Positions 47,901-60,652 of a stretch of DNA of 64,000 nucleotides are shown piece after piece. Source of the stretch: Leucocoprinus leucothites (taxonomy: Eukaryota; Basidiomycota; Agaricomycetes; Agaricales; Agaricaceae); contig JAACJO010000002.1 in assembly GCA_013368445.1 (NCBI GenBank), positions 434,001 through 498,000 of the forward strand, given 5' to 3'. The translations under genes were made by a program, and so were the position numbers. Within the stretch, counting starts at the first letter, position 1. Each line of letters starts with the position of its first letter. A model generated the notes under the pieces. That model had not been told where the DNA came from. It searched no databases and was given only the letters and a program-made list of their open reading frames with translations.

Positions 47901-49698
47901 TAGCGCAATGTGGTTATAACCTTCAGGCGAAGGGATGATATCAAGATATGCAGGCGCTCCAGCGTTAGTTAACGTCGTTGGAAGAGGATAAATGGTTTGC
48001 TCCTGTAGAATAGTTAGTTCGAATGGACATCCCCCAGAAGCCAGATAAGTTGACTTACAGCGTCTATCCAGCCATCATCACCTTCTTCGCCGGTCTTCCC
48101 TAGTTTCCTCACTACGTGCCCGTACGTCCTTGACTCTGTGGCGTCGAGATTGAATAAGATGACATTTCCGTCATCTGCATTCCGATTGACTTCCTTCATC
48201 AAGAGTGTTGTATTTCCTACCCAGGTCACCTCTGTAATAATACTATCGGTGGCTAGTTTGCGGGCTTCCCAGTCCAGGGTCAACGTCGCGCGCTCGAGTG
48301 GAAGGCCGAGTGTTGTCGCGTGATCACTTGATTCCTCCAGATAGAGGCCGAGATCGAAGACATGAACGGTCACCAGAGGATTGTCGTAGCCAGGTTTGGG
48401 GTATTTCATGACCACATCGGTGGTATAGGGTATGACTGCATCCGAATCGTCTGTGGGATTATAGATAGGAAAGGCGAATTCTGGGACAAGTGTTTCGTCA
48501 AATGCTAGGAATGCAATCTTGTTGGAATCCGGCGACCACCATAGAGCATGGTCACCTGAAAAGACCTCTTCCTCGTAGACCCAGTCAGGAACTCCATGGA
48601 ACAAGGAAGCATTTCCTGACGTTGTTACGCGTATAGACTGAGTATTAGGTCTAAATTGGACAGTTTAGTTTAGCGCAATGAAATGAAAAAATTACGAACA
48701 AAGCATCTGGCAGGACATAGAGATCATTTCCAGTCACGTAGGCGATAGCACTCCCAGTAGGTGACCAGGTGGCGTATGCAGTTTCTGAAGGGTCAGTTGG
48801 TGGAATGATTGGATGGGTAGTCTTTGCTTCAATATCATGCACATAGTAATTTCCAAAGACCGAGTGACGCCATTGCTGTAGGATGCAGAATCAGAAAATC
48901 GACGTCAATAACATTAGGAGTGCACTGAACCTTTCTAGGATCCGCTTTGAGTAGAAGATGCGACATATCAGGTGAAAGCTGCCACTGGTACCAAGCAAGG
49001 GGCTGTCCATGTTCCTGGAAGCGCGTCAGACTCCACCAAAGGACTCGGTGTGACAGTCCTTACATCTTTAATATCGCTGTTGGCAACGAGGTTGCGAGTG
49101 GTGTTCATCTTCAAGTCTACTAATTGGATAAATCCGCCATCTTGGATAGCATACACGCCATCACCAGCTAAAATGGAAGAGTAAGATCATCGTTTCATAA
49201 GAAATGTGGAGCAAAGCCTACCCTCCGGGACCCAACGAAGCCCTTTCTTCATAGGAGCGAAGGTTCCATTAAATACATGATCCATAGTGAGTTTCTTAAC
49301 TCCAGGAGTATGATACGTCGAGCCTCCAGAGTACGTGTACGCAGCAATGAGTCCGATTAGAGCTGCAAACGAGACCAAGCTGACCAATAAGTAGAGAATG
49401 AATTTGAGAGTAGCTCCCCGCTGCCGTAGATCGTCATTTATGGTGTATCAATGTCCTGATGTGGTTCACATACCGGTTTGGATGGAGAGGCAGCCCTGGA
49501 CCATCTAGGCCCAGCATCACCACGTTCTGCAAAGCCAGGAGACCCAGGCGGGCTCTTCCCAAGCAAGGAATCCTTGTCCGAAGCCTCGTCACCCGAGTCG
49601 TATTGAATGTCACGGTAATAATCCCCAGGGGTTTGCGTTTCCTTCACAGGAGAGTCAGTATCATCTTGAGAGAGGTGCTCGTAGGTTTCTGGGGCCAT
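44990..49698 (-). CDS. membrane dipeptidyl aminopeptidase (Ste13/DPP IV family)
   Basis: Type II membrane serine peptidase (S9B) that removes X-Pro or X-Ala dipeptides, in the Golgi or vacuole in yeasts. Start ATG 49698; cytosolic acidic tail, then one TM segment (FILYLLVSLVSFAALIGLIAA). Propeller exons include TMDHVFNGTF, LWWSPDSNKIAFLAFDE and DWVYEEEVFSGDHA. Catalytic domain: VYGGPNSQ, VVDGRGTGFKGRKLR, GIWGWSYGGFMS (Ser), GSGDDNVHF (Asp) and DHSISRRGAYREVYEYM (His), with the end at stop 44990. The Ser motif is split by an intron after GIWGW. Introns in the catalytic half are unusually long: 46843-47229, 46300-46647, 45562-46113 and 45096-45261. A SYS1 gene lies divergently upstream. Confidence 0.9.
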
Positions 49699-49902
49699 TG
49701 GCGACGCGTAGAACGTCGTCAGTGGTGGTAGTGGTAGTGGATAAACAGGCCCTAGCCCCCACTGCCTGTCACACTGCCATCATCATAAACTGTGATCCCT
49801 TAGCCTGATGCTAAATGGGGAAACCAAATGACCCGCCCACGTATTCCTCCCTCTGCCCTCCACCACCACCACCACCACTGTATAATTCATGACAGAGACT
49901 GT
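49699..49902. promoter_or_regulatory. bidirectional promoter of peptidase and SYS1 genes
   Basis: Only about 200 bases separate the two start codons. It contains a CAC trinucleotide run at about 49860-49879. Confidence 0.5.
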
Positions 49903-50726
49903 ATGGCGCCTCAAAAAACGAGCACGACTATTAGTAACTGGGATCCAATTCTCCTGATAACTCAGGTGAGCCCGGAACCACTCCAGCAATAGCAAATTTT
50001 GATTGTTCATACAGATTGTTTCTCTACAAAGCCTCCATTATTTGACTTTATCCTTCTTTGTGGTGCCACTGTTACATATTTTTGCTGAGCAAACATCCTT
50101 GGCCTACGAAGGAGGTGCTGCGAGTGTTGGTCAGTTCTACTCCTCTTGTCTTTCTGTCGACTGAATCGGTACTCATTGCAATCCGGCAGGTATGGTGATG
50201 GACTGGCGAGAGATGGCCGGCAAGCCAACGATTCGTGGCCTTAATGGGACCTCGTATGGCTACGCATGGAGCAATGGCAAGAAGGTTAGCCTTGGCTGGA
50301 ACAGTGATCAATGGAGCGGCCGAACAGACCCATTTCGCGCATGGATTATTGCGATTTGCTGGCTCGTGGCTTGTGGTGCAGAGTACGTCAACTAGATTCA
50401 CACAGTGATAAAGCAAGCTAATTTCAACTTCTTTTTCAAGTATATATTACCTATATACCCTCATCCGACGACCCCGTTTAATCCTCGACTTCGCCCTGAC
50501 ACTTGTCTTCAACCACATCGTCCTCACTATTTATTATTCGGCATCAATACCGACATCCCTGTTCTTCTGGTTAATAATGCTTGGGGGCGCTGCAATAACC
50601 ATTATCGTCGCAGAACAACTCTGCGTGAAGCGGGAGATGAAAGAGGGATTGAACGTAGCGCCTGTACAAGATGAGGAAGATCCCGACGACATGGAGCTGG
50701 GCGCGTTGCTACCTAGGAGGGATTAA
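49903..50726 (+). CDS. SYS1: SYS1-like Golgi membrane protein
   Basis: Golgi integral membrane protein that recruits Arl3/ARFRP1 and so supports traffic at the trans-Golgi. Start ATG 49903 (MAPQKTSTTISNWDPILLIT), then, after an intron ending near 50007, IVSLQSLHYLTLSFFVVPLL and EQTSLAYEGGAASV. The next exon has DQWSGRTDPFRAWIIAICWL and the last YLYTLIRRPRLILDFALTLV, FNHIVLTIYYSASIPTSLFF and WLIMLGGAAITIIVAEQLCV, with an acidic tail ending GALLPRRD. Four TM segments, three introns, about 235 residues: all as in the family. The insert between TM1 and TM2 is longer than in animals, as usual in mushrooms. Confidence 0.88.
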
Positions 50727-53716
50727 CCTGCTGGCTCGGGTGTCCGACACTGCTTAGAGTGAGCGATATCCCTTATTTGCTATTTCTTTAACTGAGGTCG
50801 GAACAGTGTGACAAGATTCTGTACCATATACGGCTCTGTATTATAACATGATCCTAATGATGCCTCCGAAGATCTATCTCGGGACTGTAAATGAAAGGAT
50901 CAGAATCTGGTGAGGTACATATGTCAAAAGCCGTGAAACCAGATAGCAGAAACCCAATGACCATCATGGTGTCTGTACTTGAGTGAGTTTTCCTTCTCGT
51001 ATCTCCGCTTCTAGCCTGGAAAATAGACGTACATAGGAAGCGGATTATATCGCAAAGGTTTGGGTGAATGTCACAGGTATATGATTCCCAAGATTCTTCA
51101 TGCCTGAACCACCACCTAGCACAAGATTAGTGCCTTTCATACTCGCCACCGCCTCCAATTCAAAGTGCAATTTCATTATGGCCAAAAAGCGGTTGGAACG
51201 GGCGGGTCTACTGCGGCACTGGACGTGGTATGATATCGCCTCAAGGACTGACTGCAAGTTTCCAGAATTACTCGGACGTCCCAGAGTTCGATGATTCTAC
51301 TATTCCGAGTTGCCCGTGAATTTAGTACCACCCCCACAGTCCATAATCAGTATCGAATTCATGCCGTTACTCTCCTATCCTTACTCGCGTTGCATGTACA
51401 GATCCAGTCAGTCGATTCAATTTTCCGCATGGATTAAAAGTACAAAGATAGAGGTTCTAGTTGGGATGTTCGTTAGTTTGAAAGAAATTTCGCATGTCTT
51501 CATTCGCTTCATTACTATTAGTACTTGCTTATCTTCGCCACTGTTGGGCAGAAGCATATTTGGCAAACTGTTTGTTATCTCTCACGCTGTTCGGGATCTG
51601 CGAATATTGGGGATTTTGACGAGTGAAATCCCGAAGGGTGGTTTCGGGTAGTCGTGGTGACATCGCTTCTGACATCTGTTGTTTCTAGTTTGTGAGCTTC
51701 TGTAACCACGTTCGACAGTCGATACTCAGTGGAGGTTTTCACTCGATCGCTTGGCGGCCGCCTGTCTGGTTCTTGATGAGAAAAGAGGGTTTTATAAATC
51801 GAGCAATGTGAAGGATTAGGCATCCGCAGGAGTCATTGGATCGACGTTTCTTCAAGAACACAATACTTATGGGCCTAACTCCAAGCGGATGAGTACAACT
51901 ATCTTGGACTGCGAACATCAAGGACCTCCGGAGTATACCCAACTTCGTGATTTGTCATTGCACAACACCATCATTCCAGAACACTAAAAAGCTATTAAGG
52001 ATGATCAGATTCTTTACGCCTCAACTGTCGCTCGCACGATCAGCCCGCCTCTTCTCTTGACAATAGTTACCCCAAACAAGTATTCAAGATGCCACACGGA
52101 ACTTTATCTCACCAGAACTTCCCCAAGGTTTTGGCGATGCGTTCGGACCCCAGCACCACTTGACTCGAAATTGCTGTTAAATGGATGTTCTCTGCGGATC
52201 TCTAGTAGACTTTTCATGTGGATAGAACCTCAGCCACGTGAAGAAGATAGCTGTAGCATGAATCATTAGGAGCTCATGTACAGCACAAAGTCCGAGTCAT
52301 GGCCTGGAATTGAAGCGCACGCTTAGATTTCGAAGTGATCTCTCGTGTCGCCTGTCAGTTGTTCAACTCGGTGATCGTGACTCATGAAATTATATAGTCC
52401 ACTCGGATATCGGTGGCTTCGCTCGCTATCTCTTGAGGCCTGTGGCCCTGGGACAAGTAACAGGCAACTCGGAGGGCAGCTCGTGGACTCGAGTATTCAA
52501 GTAAAATATGGATCCACATCAGTCTTGCGAAGCATGGGCAGATGCCCTTTAAGTAGATGTATATATGTACGTACGAGTCAGCTTTACCGTATGTTGGAGC
52601 TGCCGGTCCGATCCCGGATGTGAACGGGCGTCTTTTTGTACTTTGAAGGGGCTATTTCAATCAGCCCCTTCAGTTGTACCGCCGGAACAAGTTGGCACTC
52701 GAGTGTTGACAAGCCTGGGCACTATGTAAGCACACGAAGTTGGTATTATTGTAGCAACTGGTTTCGAAGCCTTCTGGCTGGTATGACTTGGAGGGGAAGA
52801 CGCCGGCGATAACACCCTTCTGAATTAGCTCCAATGTAATACCTGGAAATTTGACGGGTATAGATTTGATTAGGTTTCTGGTTTCTCTCCGCCCTGACGA
52901 AAGATCAAGCAGCCTGAGAGGAATCCGGATCCAGTCATTTATAGTCCATTTATAGTCCCTCGAGTGTAATTGTAATTGCTTACACCTGCATCGGGGGATC
53001 CTACTTTCTGTTCAAAGGGGTAGCTTGATTCTCGAGTAAGTATGACAGACCTACTTACGAGATCAGGAGGAATGATGTTGACCATGACGGTGTTAAATCC
53101 CATGGTCAGTGATGTGACGATATATCCCCGAAACTGTCCGATTATACAGTGCAATTTCCATCACATGTTTGTCTTCTTTCTACTTCTTTTGTCCTCAACC
53201 CGCAGCTTAGCTTGGAGTTCTATGGGCAACGCTACGCCGCATGTGTAATTCTTGTTACGATTTATGACTTTACTCTGGCGATCAAGGGAAAACAGGCACT
53301 TGTATCTCAAGGCCCGGAATCCTGCGCCGCAAGACAGGATCGAGTGTACTAGTGCAACGTAAGGCCGGCGGGTAGTGCAAATACACCGACAGCCCTGGCT
53401 GCCAAGGTCGTAGCATTACCAGGTTATCGCAGCCAGACTCAAACCTTCAGAGACTTTCTGGTGAATCTGATACTGGGAGGCACCTAGCGCCTGCACAGAC
53501 ACCAGATATCCTGATGAGATTTAAGCACCGTCAGGGGTCACACGCTAAAAAGGGATTTTTACGAATCTATCACCCGGCCGCGGAACCTGCATTTATTATG
53601 CGCTACCCTGCTTCTGTATGGTGGACATGAGGCGCTTATAGCTCCATATAAGGCCGACGCGTCACTACTCATACGGGTTCCCCTCTCTCTCCCCTCGTCT
53701 TATCCCTTCCCCCGCT
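50727..53716. other. 3 kb gene-poor region with possible coding remnants
   Basis: Largest gap in the window. Most open frames overlap on both strands and look like chance. On the minus strand between about 53150 and 52670 there are exon-like pieces: MGFNTVMVNIIPPDL followed by a good GTAAGT donor, KVGSPDAG between plausible splice sites, and a long open stretch (IPVKFPGITLELIQKGVIAG ... ETSCYNNTNFVCLHS ... NLFRRYN, stop near 52673). I recognise no family. No terminal repeats or transposase were seen. Confidence 0.3.
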
Positions 53717-56625
53717 ATGGACACATTGATGAATCTGCTCTCCCCCCTTACTATGGGCACTGGGGCCATCCAGGACACAATGGTGGGTCCATGTATGCAC
53801 TAGTAAATAGCATATACTCACTCTTTCCTTGATAGAAACTGGTGGTCATCGGCGGAACAGTTGAAACTGCCCGTCGGGTGTCAATGTCAGCGTGGAATGG
53901 TTTCGTTGACTGTGCGTAGCAGTATATATACTGCTTCCTACTGGACTGAACTCTTTTACAGCTTTCTTCCTCACGGCACATTTCAGTCAGGATGATTATC
54001 CTTACGATTGGTCAGTACTCTTGCCGCATGGCACATGTATTCACCTTATTGACTTAATATTGCCAGGCTGATGTACTGGTTATCAAAAGTGAGTCATTCT
54101 ACAGATCCGTTCTATTTTTTTCTTTGCTTAACTTGAGTCAGCAACCTGCCTGGGGTCGCAGCAGGGAGTTTGACATTACCACTCGAGCATTATCTCGCAA
54201 CGGAATCATTCAGAACACCACAGGGGACCTGGATGACGGAGATGATGACGAGCCTCTCGTTCATGGTAAGAAGAAGCGCAGGGTTACGTTCATTCCCAGT
54301 CCAGGTGGGTTCTCTTGGCATCGTTTAGCGGAATTAATAAAGAACAACACGCTCCCTGTAGAAACTACACACACCATCTATTATCGTGGTCACTGGCTTA
54401 GGGTATTTTATTTACGCGATATGCATTTACTTCGCTAACTTCCGCACGAAGATTACAAGGACAAAACGTCAAGGCGACTACGGCAGCTATTCTCTCAAAA
54501 TCAGGTATGCATTTATTTAATTCAGTCCTATTGATGAAGCAGCTGACAATTACTAGCGTCGTGGCTCGTAACAATGATATATTGAAGAAACTTGTCTTAG
54601 AGGCCAAGCGAACATACGAGAAAGATGCCGAGCACCGAGTCCACATATTCCTGGCCGATACGTAAGTGTGATTGATTCGCTATGAGCCTGTCAATAACAG
54701 ATTAAGCTCTTCTAGGTCATACGGAATCTGGCGTTGGAATGGCGCCCGTCAAAAGCGCCCGATGAGCTCCATTGTTCTTCAACCCGGTGTCAAGGATATG
54801 ATTCTCACAGATTGTAAAGACTTCCTTGCTTCGGAGGAGTGGTAAGTGCCGTATACCGCCGACCATAGAATCAATTCTCACGTCGGCCAATATTGTAGGT
54901 ACGCTGAGAGAGGTATGTTAACAGCCTTTGTGCTTCTCTGCGGCTCTGGTTTAATTGCATCCTCAGGAATTCCTTTCCGAAGGGGTTATTTGTTGCATGG
55001 CGTCCCAGGAAGGTGTGCCTGTTTTCACACTGCATCTAATTGCTGTGGTTGATCTGACACGGAAACTAGCGGGAAGACATCACTAATCCATTCTTTGGCT
55101 GGTGAACTTGGGCTCGACATCTATGTTGTCTCATTATCATCCAAGGGGTTCGTCCAGGCTTCATATAACATTGTTTGGTGCTCACCCACTGTTCTCCAGT
55201 ATGAGTGATAATATGTTAACGACTTTAATGGGGAATGTCCCTTCGAGGTGAGCATTTGTTCCTGTGCTTATAATTTGGCACTGATGATTTGCTTGACAGA
55301 TGCATACTCCTTTTAGAAGATCTCGATGCTGCATTTACACGTTCAGTTTCTCGTGACTCGACATCAACGGGGGCGCCGACTGTACCCACTGCCTCTACCA
55401 AGTCTAGTAAAGAAAACTCCGATGGCTCTACATTGAGTTTGAGCGGACTTTTGAACAGTTTAGATGGCGTCGCCGCAGCCGAGGGCCGGTATGTCCTATC
55501 AACTGACTTGAATAGAAATAATATTCTCATCCCGTCACGCTCTAGCCTCCTTTTTGCCACGACAAACCATATTGAACGTTTAGACCCTGCTTTGAGTCGT
55601 CCAGGTCGAATGGACGTATGGATTAACTTCACTCATGCAACAAAATGGCAGGCGGAGGGCCTCTTTAAATGCTTCTTCCCCGCCAAACCGTCCGCAGAAT
55701 CCGTAGAATTACCTGAAGGAGGCAGTGCTGATGCTTCTCAGAAAAACTTGCCCCTTCCCAAGCGCAAAACTATTCAAATTGTTCCCCTCTTAGCAGAAGA
55801 GGAGATTGCTGAGTTGGCCAAGAGATTCGCCGATCAAGTTCCTGAGGATGAGCTAAGTGTGCGTCGTGCTAGATGCTATACCACCAATACAATTCGCTTA
55901 CTAGTCATACAGGTAGCTGCGTTACAGGGGTACCTGCTCAAAAATAAGACGCGGCCCCGTGAATGCGTTGATGAAATCGCTGCGTGGGTTGTCCAGGAGC
56001 GTGAGACAAAAGAGAAGCTTAAGAAGCAAAAGGCCGAAGTGAGGCTCGTCATTCGTTTGACTTGTCGCTTTTACTGACTACTCAACTCAGCTCGAGGCTA
56101 AGGAGAAGGCGGAAGCTGAAGAGAAGGCCAAGAAAGAGGTTCGTCGAGATTTAAAGTATCCAAAAACATGGACTAATCAACATTTCACGGTAGAAGGAAG
56201 AGAAGGCAAAAGAGGTACTTGGCAGCACTTCTTGAGCAACGTGGAACTTAACTAACAATGGTCTCTCACAGTCTAAGACTAAGGACGAAAAGGAGACCAA
56301 TGAAGCAAAAGAGGTCGGTATATGTCTTCGTCTTGATATTCCTTTGCTTATTCCAAAACAGAAGGGCGAGAAGATTCGCAAACCCAAGAAACGCGTTGAG
56401 GTGATTAAAGCTGAGGCTGCTGTAGAATCCGCATCGTCAAGCAGCTCCTCTGAAACCGATAACAGTACTGGTGCCGACGCTGATTCGGAGGAGAGTATAA
56501 CTTCAGAGGAAGATGAAACCGTGACGAAGGCTGTCGACGCTGCCATCGTCTCGAAGGAGAAGTGGGTTGCTGTCAAATCGCAGTCCACTGGGACACAAAC
56601 GACAACGGAGGAGACATTGTCGTAA
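53717..56625 (+). CDS. BCS1-like mitochondrial AAA ATPase
   Basis: AAA protein of the BCS1 family; yeast Bcs1 moves the folded Rieske protein across the inner membrane during complex III assembly. Start ATG 53717 ([20 protein letters not shown]). N-terminal BCS1 domain: [40 protein letters not shown] core: [20 protein letters not shown], with the Walker A split by an intron (GVPGS/GKTS), then [15 protein letters not shown] (Walker B), [11 protein letters not shown] and [21 protein letters not shown] long C-terminal extension follows, first Lys/Glu-rich (coiled-coil-like) across several tiny exons, then Ser/Glu/Asp-rich, ending TTEETLS. That tail is absent from yeast Bcs1, so this may be a paralogue with another role. 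Confidence 0.85.
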
Positions 56626-57010
56626 ACCCTCCATCGCGGTGTTATCGCGACTCTTCTGCTATTTGACACACTCTGATTATGTCTAGTAGTTCATGGTGCC
56701 CCGGCACGCTATCCTTCCCTCGATTCCTGACCGTCTGCGTTCTGTACGTTTGAGTTTCGATTGTTTCTTGTGTCGGTCGATGATCCAGACTTACATAGAT
56801 GGGGAGCCCCGTTTCGATCATTTTGTTCTGCTTAGTATGCACCACGTTCATCTGTATATCTTCAGTACTGCAATATACACCTGCTTCATCAACAAAGTAT
56901 GATCGTTTCGATATTTGAAGACAAAAGCGGTCAATATTAGATATTGCGAAAATCATACTTCTCCTAGGGTAACATAAAAAAATCTACGTCTAAGGAATAA
57001 TTATGCAAGT
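56626..57010. other. convergent 3' intergenic region
   Basis: Between the ends of the BCS1-like and VPS1 genes. No coding motif seen; expected to hold both 3' UTRs. Confidence 0.4.
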
Positions 57011-59999
57011 CTATGAGGTTTTGAGATTAACATCAGAAAGGATCTTGAATGCTTCCTTGTATGCATCCAACAGTGCCTTGACTCTTGTCCGCTCAGCAAC
57101 AAGTGCTTCATCCTCGTTGAGGAGATCCGCAAAGAGCTCAGGCTTATACAGTGAGGAGACGAGTCGGTTTTGAACGTGCTGACATGTGTGATTGACGAGG
57201 AAATGCATGATTGCTTTTGGTACCAGATCTTGAATACTTTGTCGCACAATGTTAAAGTATGATGTGATGAGTGAACGGATCAGGTTGGTTTCCATTTCTT
57301 CTCGTGCAGTAAGCCGAGGCCCATCTGCAGGTACCTATGCTCTCGTTAGTAACAAAGAAAGAGCTAAAAGATATGAATACCTACTGCCTCGATGTGCTTC
57401 CCCAAGCTCTTCATATCCCATGCAGCACTGTTCCCGTCCAGACCCCTCTTGCCAGCCATAAGGCCAGTAGAGAGCGTTGAATCGGCACCGGACACATCCC
57501 GCCCAACTGGCACAATCCCACTTTCCGAAGTCCCCACCGCATGTGACCTGTCCAAACTGGAGCCAGCAATCGGCCCAGGTCCATTCTGGCCAAAGAAGTA
57601 ATTCAAGAATGTCTCACGCGCACTGGGCGGTGAGCCACTGGTACCACCAGTAGTGCCAAGGGCTGATGAAGGCCGTTGGTGGGCATGTGAAGAGCGGTGG
57701 GGGCGTGTTTTGGATGAGGAACGCCTGCCTGCGGCATGAGCGTTGGCATTGGTCGGGTTGGAGTTGATGGCGATAGCGGAGGATATCGAGCCAGTTGTAC
57801 GTGAACGGTCGTGCGATCCGGAAGTGCTCCGACTTTCGCGTGGTGGGAAGAGACTATTAGTTGGGGTGTTGGTGTCGTCGGAAAGCTCCTCATCAATGTC
57901 TTCGTTTGGTGTTAAGCGACCATTGGGAGGTTCTGCTGAAGTCGGCTAGATGCAGAAAAAGCGGTCAGAAGATAAATGAGATTAGAGATGAACGACGCAC
58001 TCTCGGCGCGATCAAGGGTTTTGGAGGTGTTGGTGCTTGCTGTGAAGCTGCTGCTGAGCCACTGATAAAAGCAGGATGGTTGGTGTTGATGTATGCTACT
58101 TGGATCTCGATGAGGCTCTGCGCGTATTCAGAGGTGGGTCCGAGACGTTCGCGGAGAAGCTCTGACACGGCTTCAATGAGCTGAGCGTGTAGTCTCGGGA
58201 ATCGTTGGAGTTCCTGAAAGGTGAAATTAGGTGTTGTCGTACCAATCGACACAGCAATATGCTTACAGCACTTGTACAGTTATGGCAAATCTTCACCAGT
58301 TCCTCATAAACCAGCTCCACGCATCGTAGGCCCGGTGCCTCGAGGAGCTTGATCTGTGGTTTCACGAGCAAATCAAATGCGACTTCTGGGACAAAGAGAC
58401 TTGGTCTTGGACCAGTAGAATTTCGAATGGCAGTGCGGATGTCCTGGTTATCCAGGTTATGCGTAGCATCAATGGATGCGAGAGCTTGGCCGAAGACATC
58501 GTTGAAGATATAATATATCCGCGCTCCGCCGGAAAGTTCTTTAGTAGAGATGTCGACCTTGGTGCCTTCGATTGATGAAACAAAGTCTCGGGCGAATTGG
58601 GTCATGAGCCGCAGAATTAAAGAACCTTGCTGAAAGGGTTATTAGTACCCGTGGCGAACAATGCCATGAACGAAACTCACCTGGTTCTTATCCCCAAAAA
58701 TTGCAGCATCACCGAATGAATTCAGCTCCTGTTGAGCTTGTCCCATCAAAGTATTTAGTCTGGCTTTCATGTCCGGTAGTTTATCACGAATATGGTTCAT
58801 TAGCACCTAAGCCTCGACCCTAAGCTCAAACTTGAAGCACATAGCATAAACAAACGCACCTGGTTCAAGGTCTTTGCCAGGTATCGTGTACCATTCTTGT
58901 GGGCAATGTTACGATACGCAGAGTGGTTACGGAAGAACTCTGCCTCACTCTCTAGAGCGTCGCTCATGCTCTTCTCAGAATTGATATCCTGCTGACTCCG
59001 GTTGACAACCCCGATGAAGCCAAGCTTAAGGGGGTAAACGCGGCCCGTGAGGATATCAAGCGCATTGGTGCCAGCGTCCATCAGGTCGAGCTTGGTCAAG
59101 ACTCCGATTGTGCGACGACCTTGGGGATCCACCGAACGAGCAAGTTTAAGTGAATCGGAATTTGCGAGGTCGACGTTAGCAGCAGATACCGCAAGAATGA
59201 CACTGCGGAGGCATTATGGGTGCTTAGTTCACGAGGAGAGGATAATTGAAAGATACCTGTTGGGTTTTGAGATATAGTCGACCACCAAATTTCGGATCTG
59301 CTTCTCAATATCACTGGGTTGATCCCCCACGGGAATCTAAAGAAGAGTACGACATAAATAAAATAACTTTGAAGAAGGTAGCAAGCCGTACCTTTGTTAA
59401 GCCCGGTAAGTCTACTAACGTCAAGTCCAACACGTTGGGGCTGTATATCCGCAGGGAAATGGGCAGCTTGCTAATACCCTTATTCTGTCCAGCCACTCGA
59501 TATGTCTCCTGCTCAATCTCCTTCCGAATCTCATTAAAGTCGGTAAACCGTTTGTCAATGTGTAAGAACTGTCCCCATTCTGTATATGGAGGCGCGTTCG
59601 GTGATGGTTCCTCAGGAATGGGTGTGTGGATAAGCTGGAGAACGAGAGGTCGTCGGGTCACAATGCCTTGGCCTCGGGGAAGGAAGTCTTTGCCGACAAT
59701 CCTAGAACACAACGCTAATGTCAGTCCTCGTATAAACAGCTTTCTCAAGGCGAACACCCTTACGTCTCTAAGACACTCGATTTTCCGGCTGATTGACTAC
59801 CAACCTTGAATACCAGAAATCAATTCAAGCGCAAATTCCAAAGAGAATTGCAACATACAACGACCAGTTGTGGCATATCCAGCTCCCCTCCTGGTATAGC
59901 ACTTGAGAGAAACCCATGAATTTTATAAAGATTATTCGTACCGAGATTGCTGAAGGTGTCCTGGAGCTTGTTCACAGTTTTAATGAGGTCTTGATCCAT
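57011..59999 (-). CDS. VPS1: dynamin-like GTPase VPS1
   Basis: Dynamin-family GTPase for vacuolar protein sorting, endosomal fission and peroxisome division. Start ATG 59999 ([19 protein letters not shown]). G1 P-loop [12 protein letters not shown], across introns in the 59700-59900 region; then [20 protein letters not shown] (switch I), [12 protein letters not shown] (G3) and [15 protein letters not shown] (G4). Middle domain: [54 protein letters not shown] Ser/Pro/Thr-rich linker replaces a PH domain, as in Vps1. The GTPase effector domain at the end reads [20 protein letters not shown] and [15 protein letters not shown]. Stop TAG 57011. About ten introns; length as expected (about 700-800 residues). 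Confidence 0.93.
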
Positions 60000-60652
60000 T
60001 ATTGTTGGGCTCCGACGTGTAGGTTATGTCTGGAAGATGAGGGGAAAATGTGCGGAGGCCCGCGCGAGAGGTATCGAGGACGCGTCAAGTTAAGCCCCGA
60101 CGACCAACTTCGAATTGCTTCGGCAACGAGACGCTTATTTGCATGTGTTATATTCAGACTCCCCTGAGACTGAAAGGTAACAAGGTTTCCCAGGCCACTC
60201 CTGGCATCTGACATCATATATGAACTGAGTTCATCCAAAAACCTTGTTCGGGCGTTCTGCTCGGCGTGCTGTGCTCAGTGCTGTTGGCGCCTTATGGGAC
60301 CTTAACTGCCATAATATTGACTGCGCGGCGATGTATCATGAAATTTCCATAGCCCGGACTAATCTGGAATACCAACTCTGTTGTCCAGCCTCATGTGCAA
60401 GCACGACTTGTTTTTTTTTTGCAACCCATGATCTTCTTACTCCCGCACGCAAGAATAGCTTGCGGTGAAACCGAAGGCTCTCACTTGCGGCTACGCTCGG
60501 TCAATCGCCTTCATGAGCACCTTGCCAGCTGTCAGCAGCACTTTCCTGAACCGGATCTTGTCATTTCTCATTGTGGATAGAAGCTCGAATGCTCGTCGAC
60601 CTTAGTGCCTCGTGACGTCTCTGACGAACAGCTTTCTGGTGAAAATAAAAAC
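60000..60652. promoter_or_regulatory. divergent promoter region
   Basis: Between VPS1 and the first seven-TM gene. A T-run lies near 60411. No coding exon recognised. Confidence 0.4.

Noticed and set aside
51310..51942. Open frames on both strands as genes
   Set aside because: No recognisable domain, poor amino-acid composition and mutual overlap.
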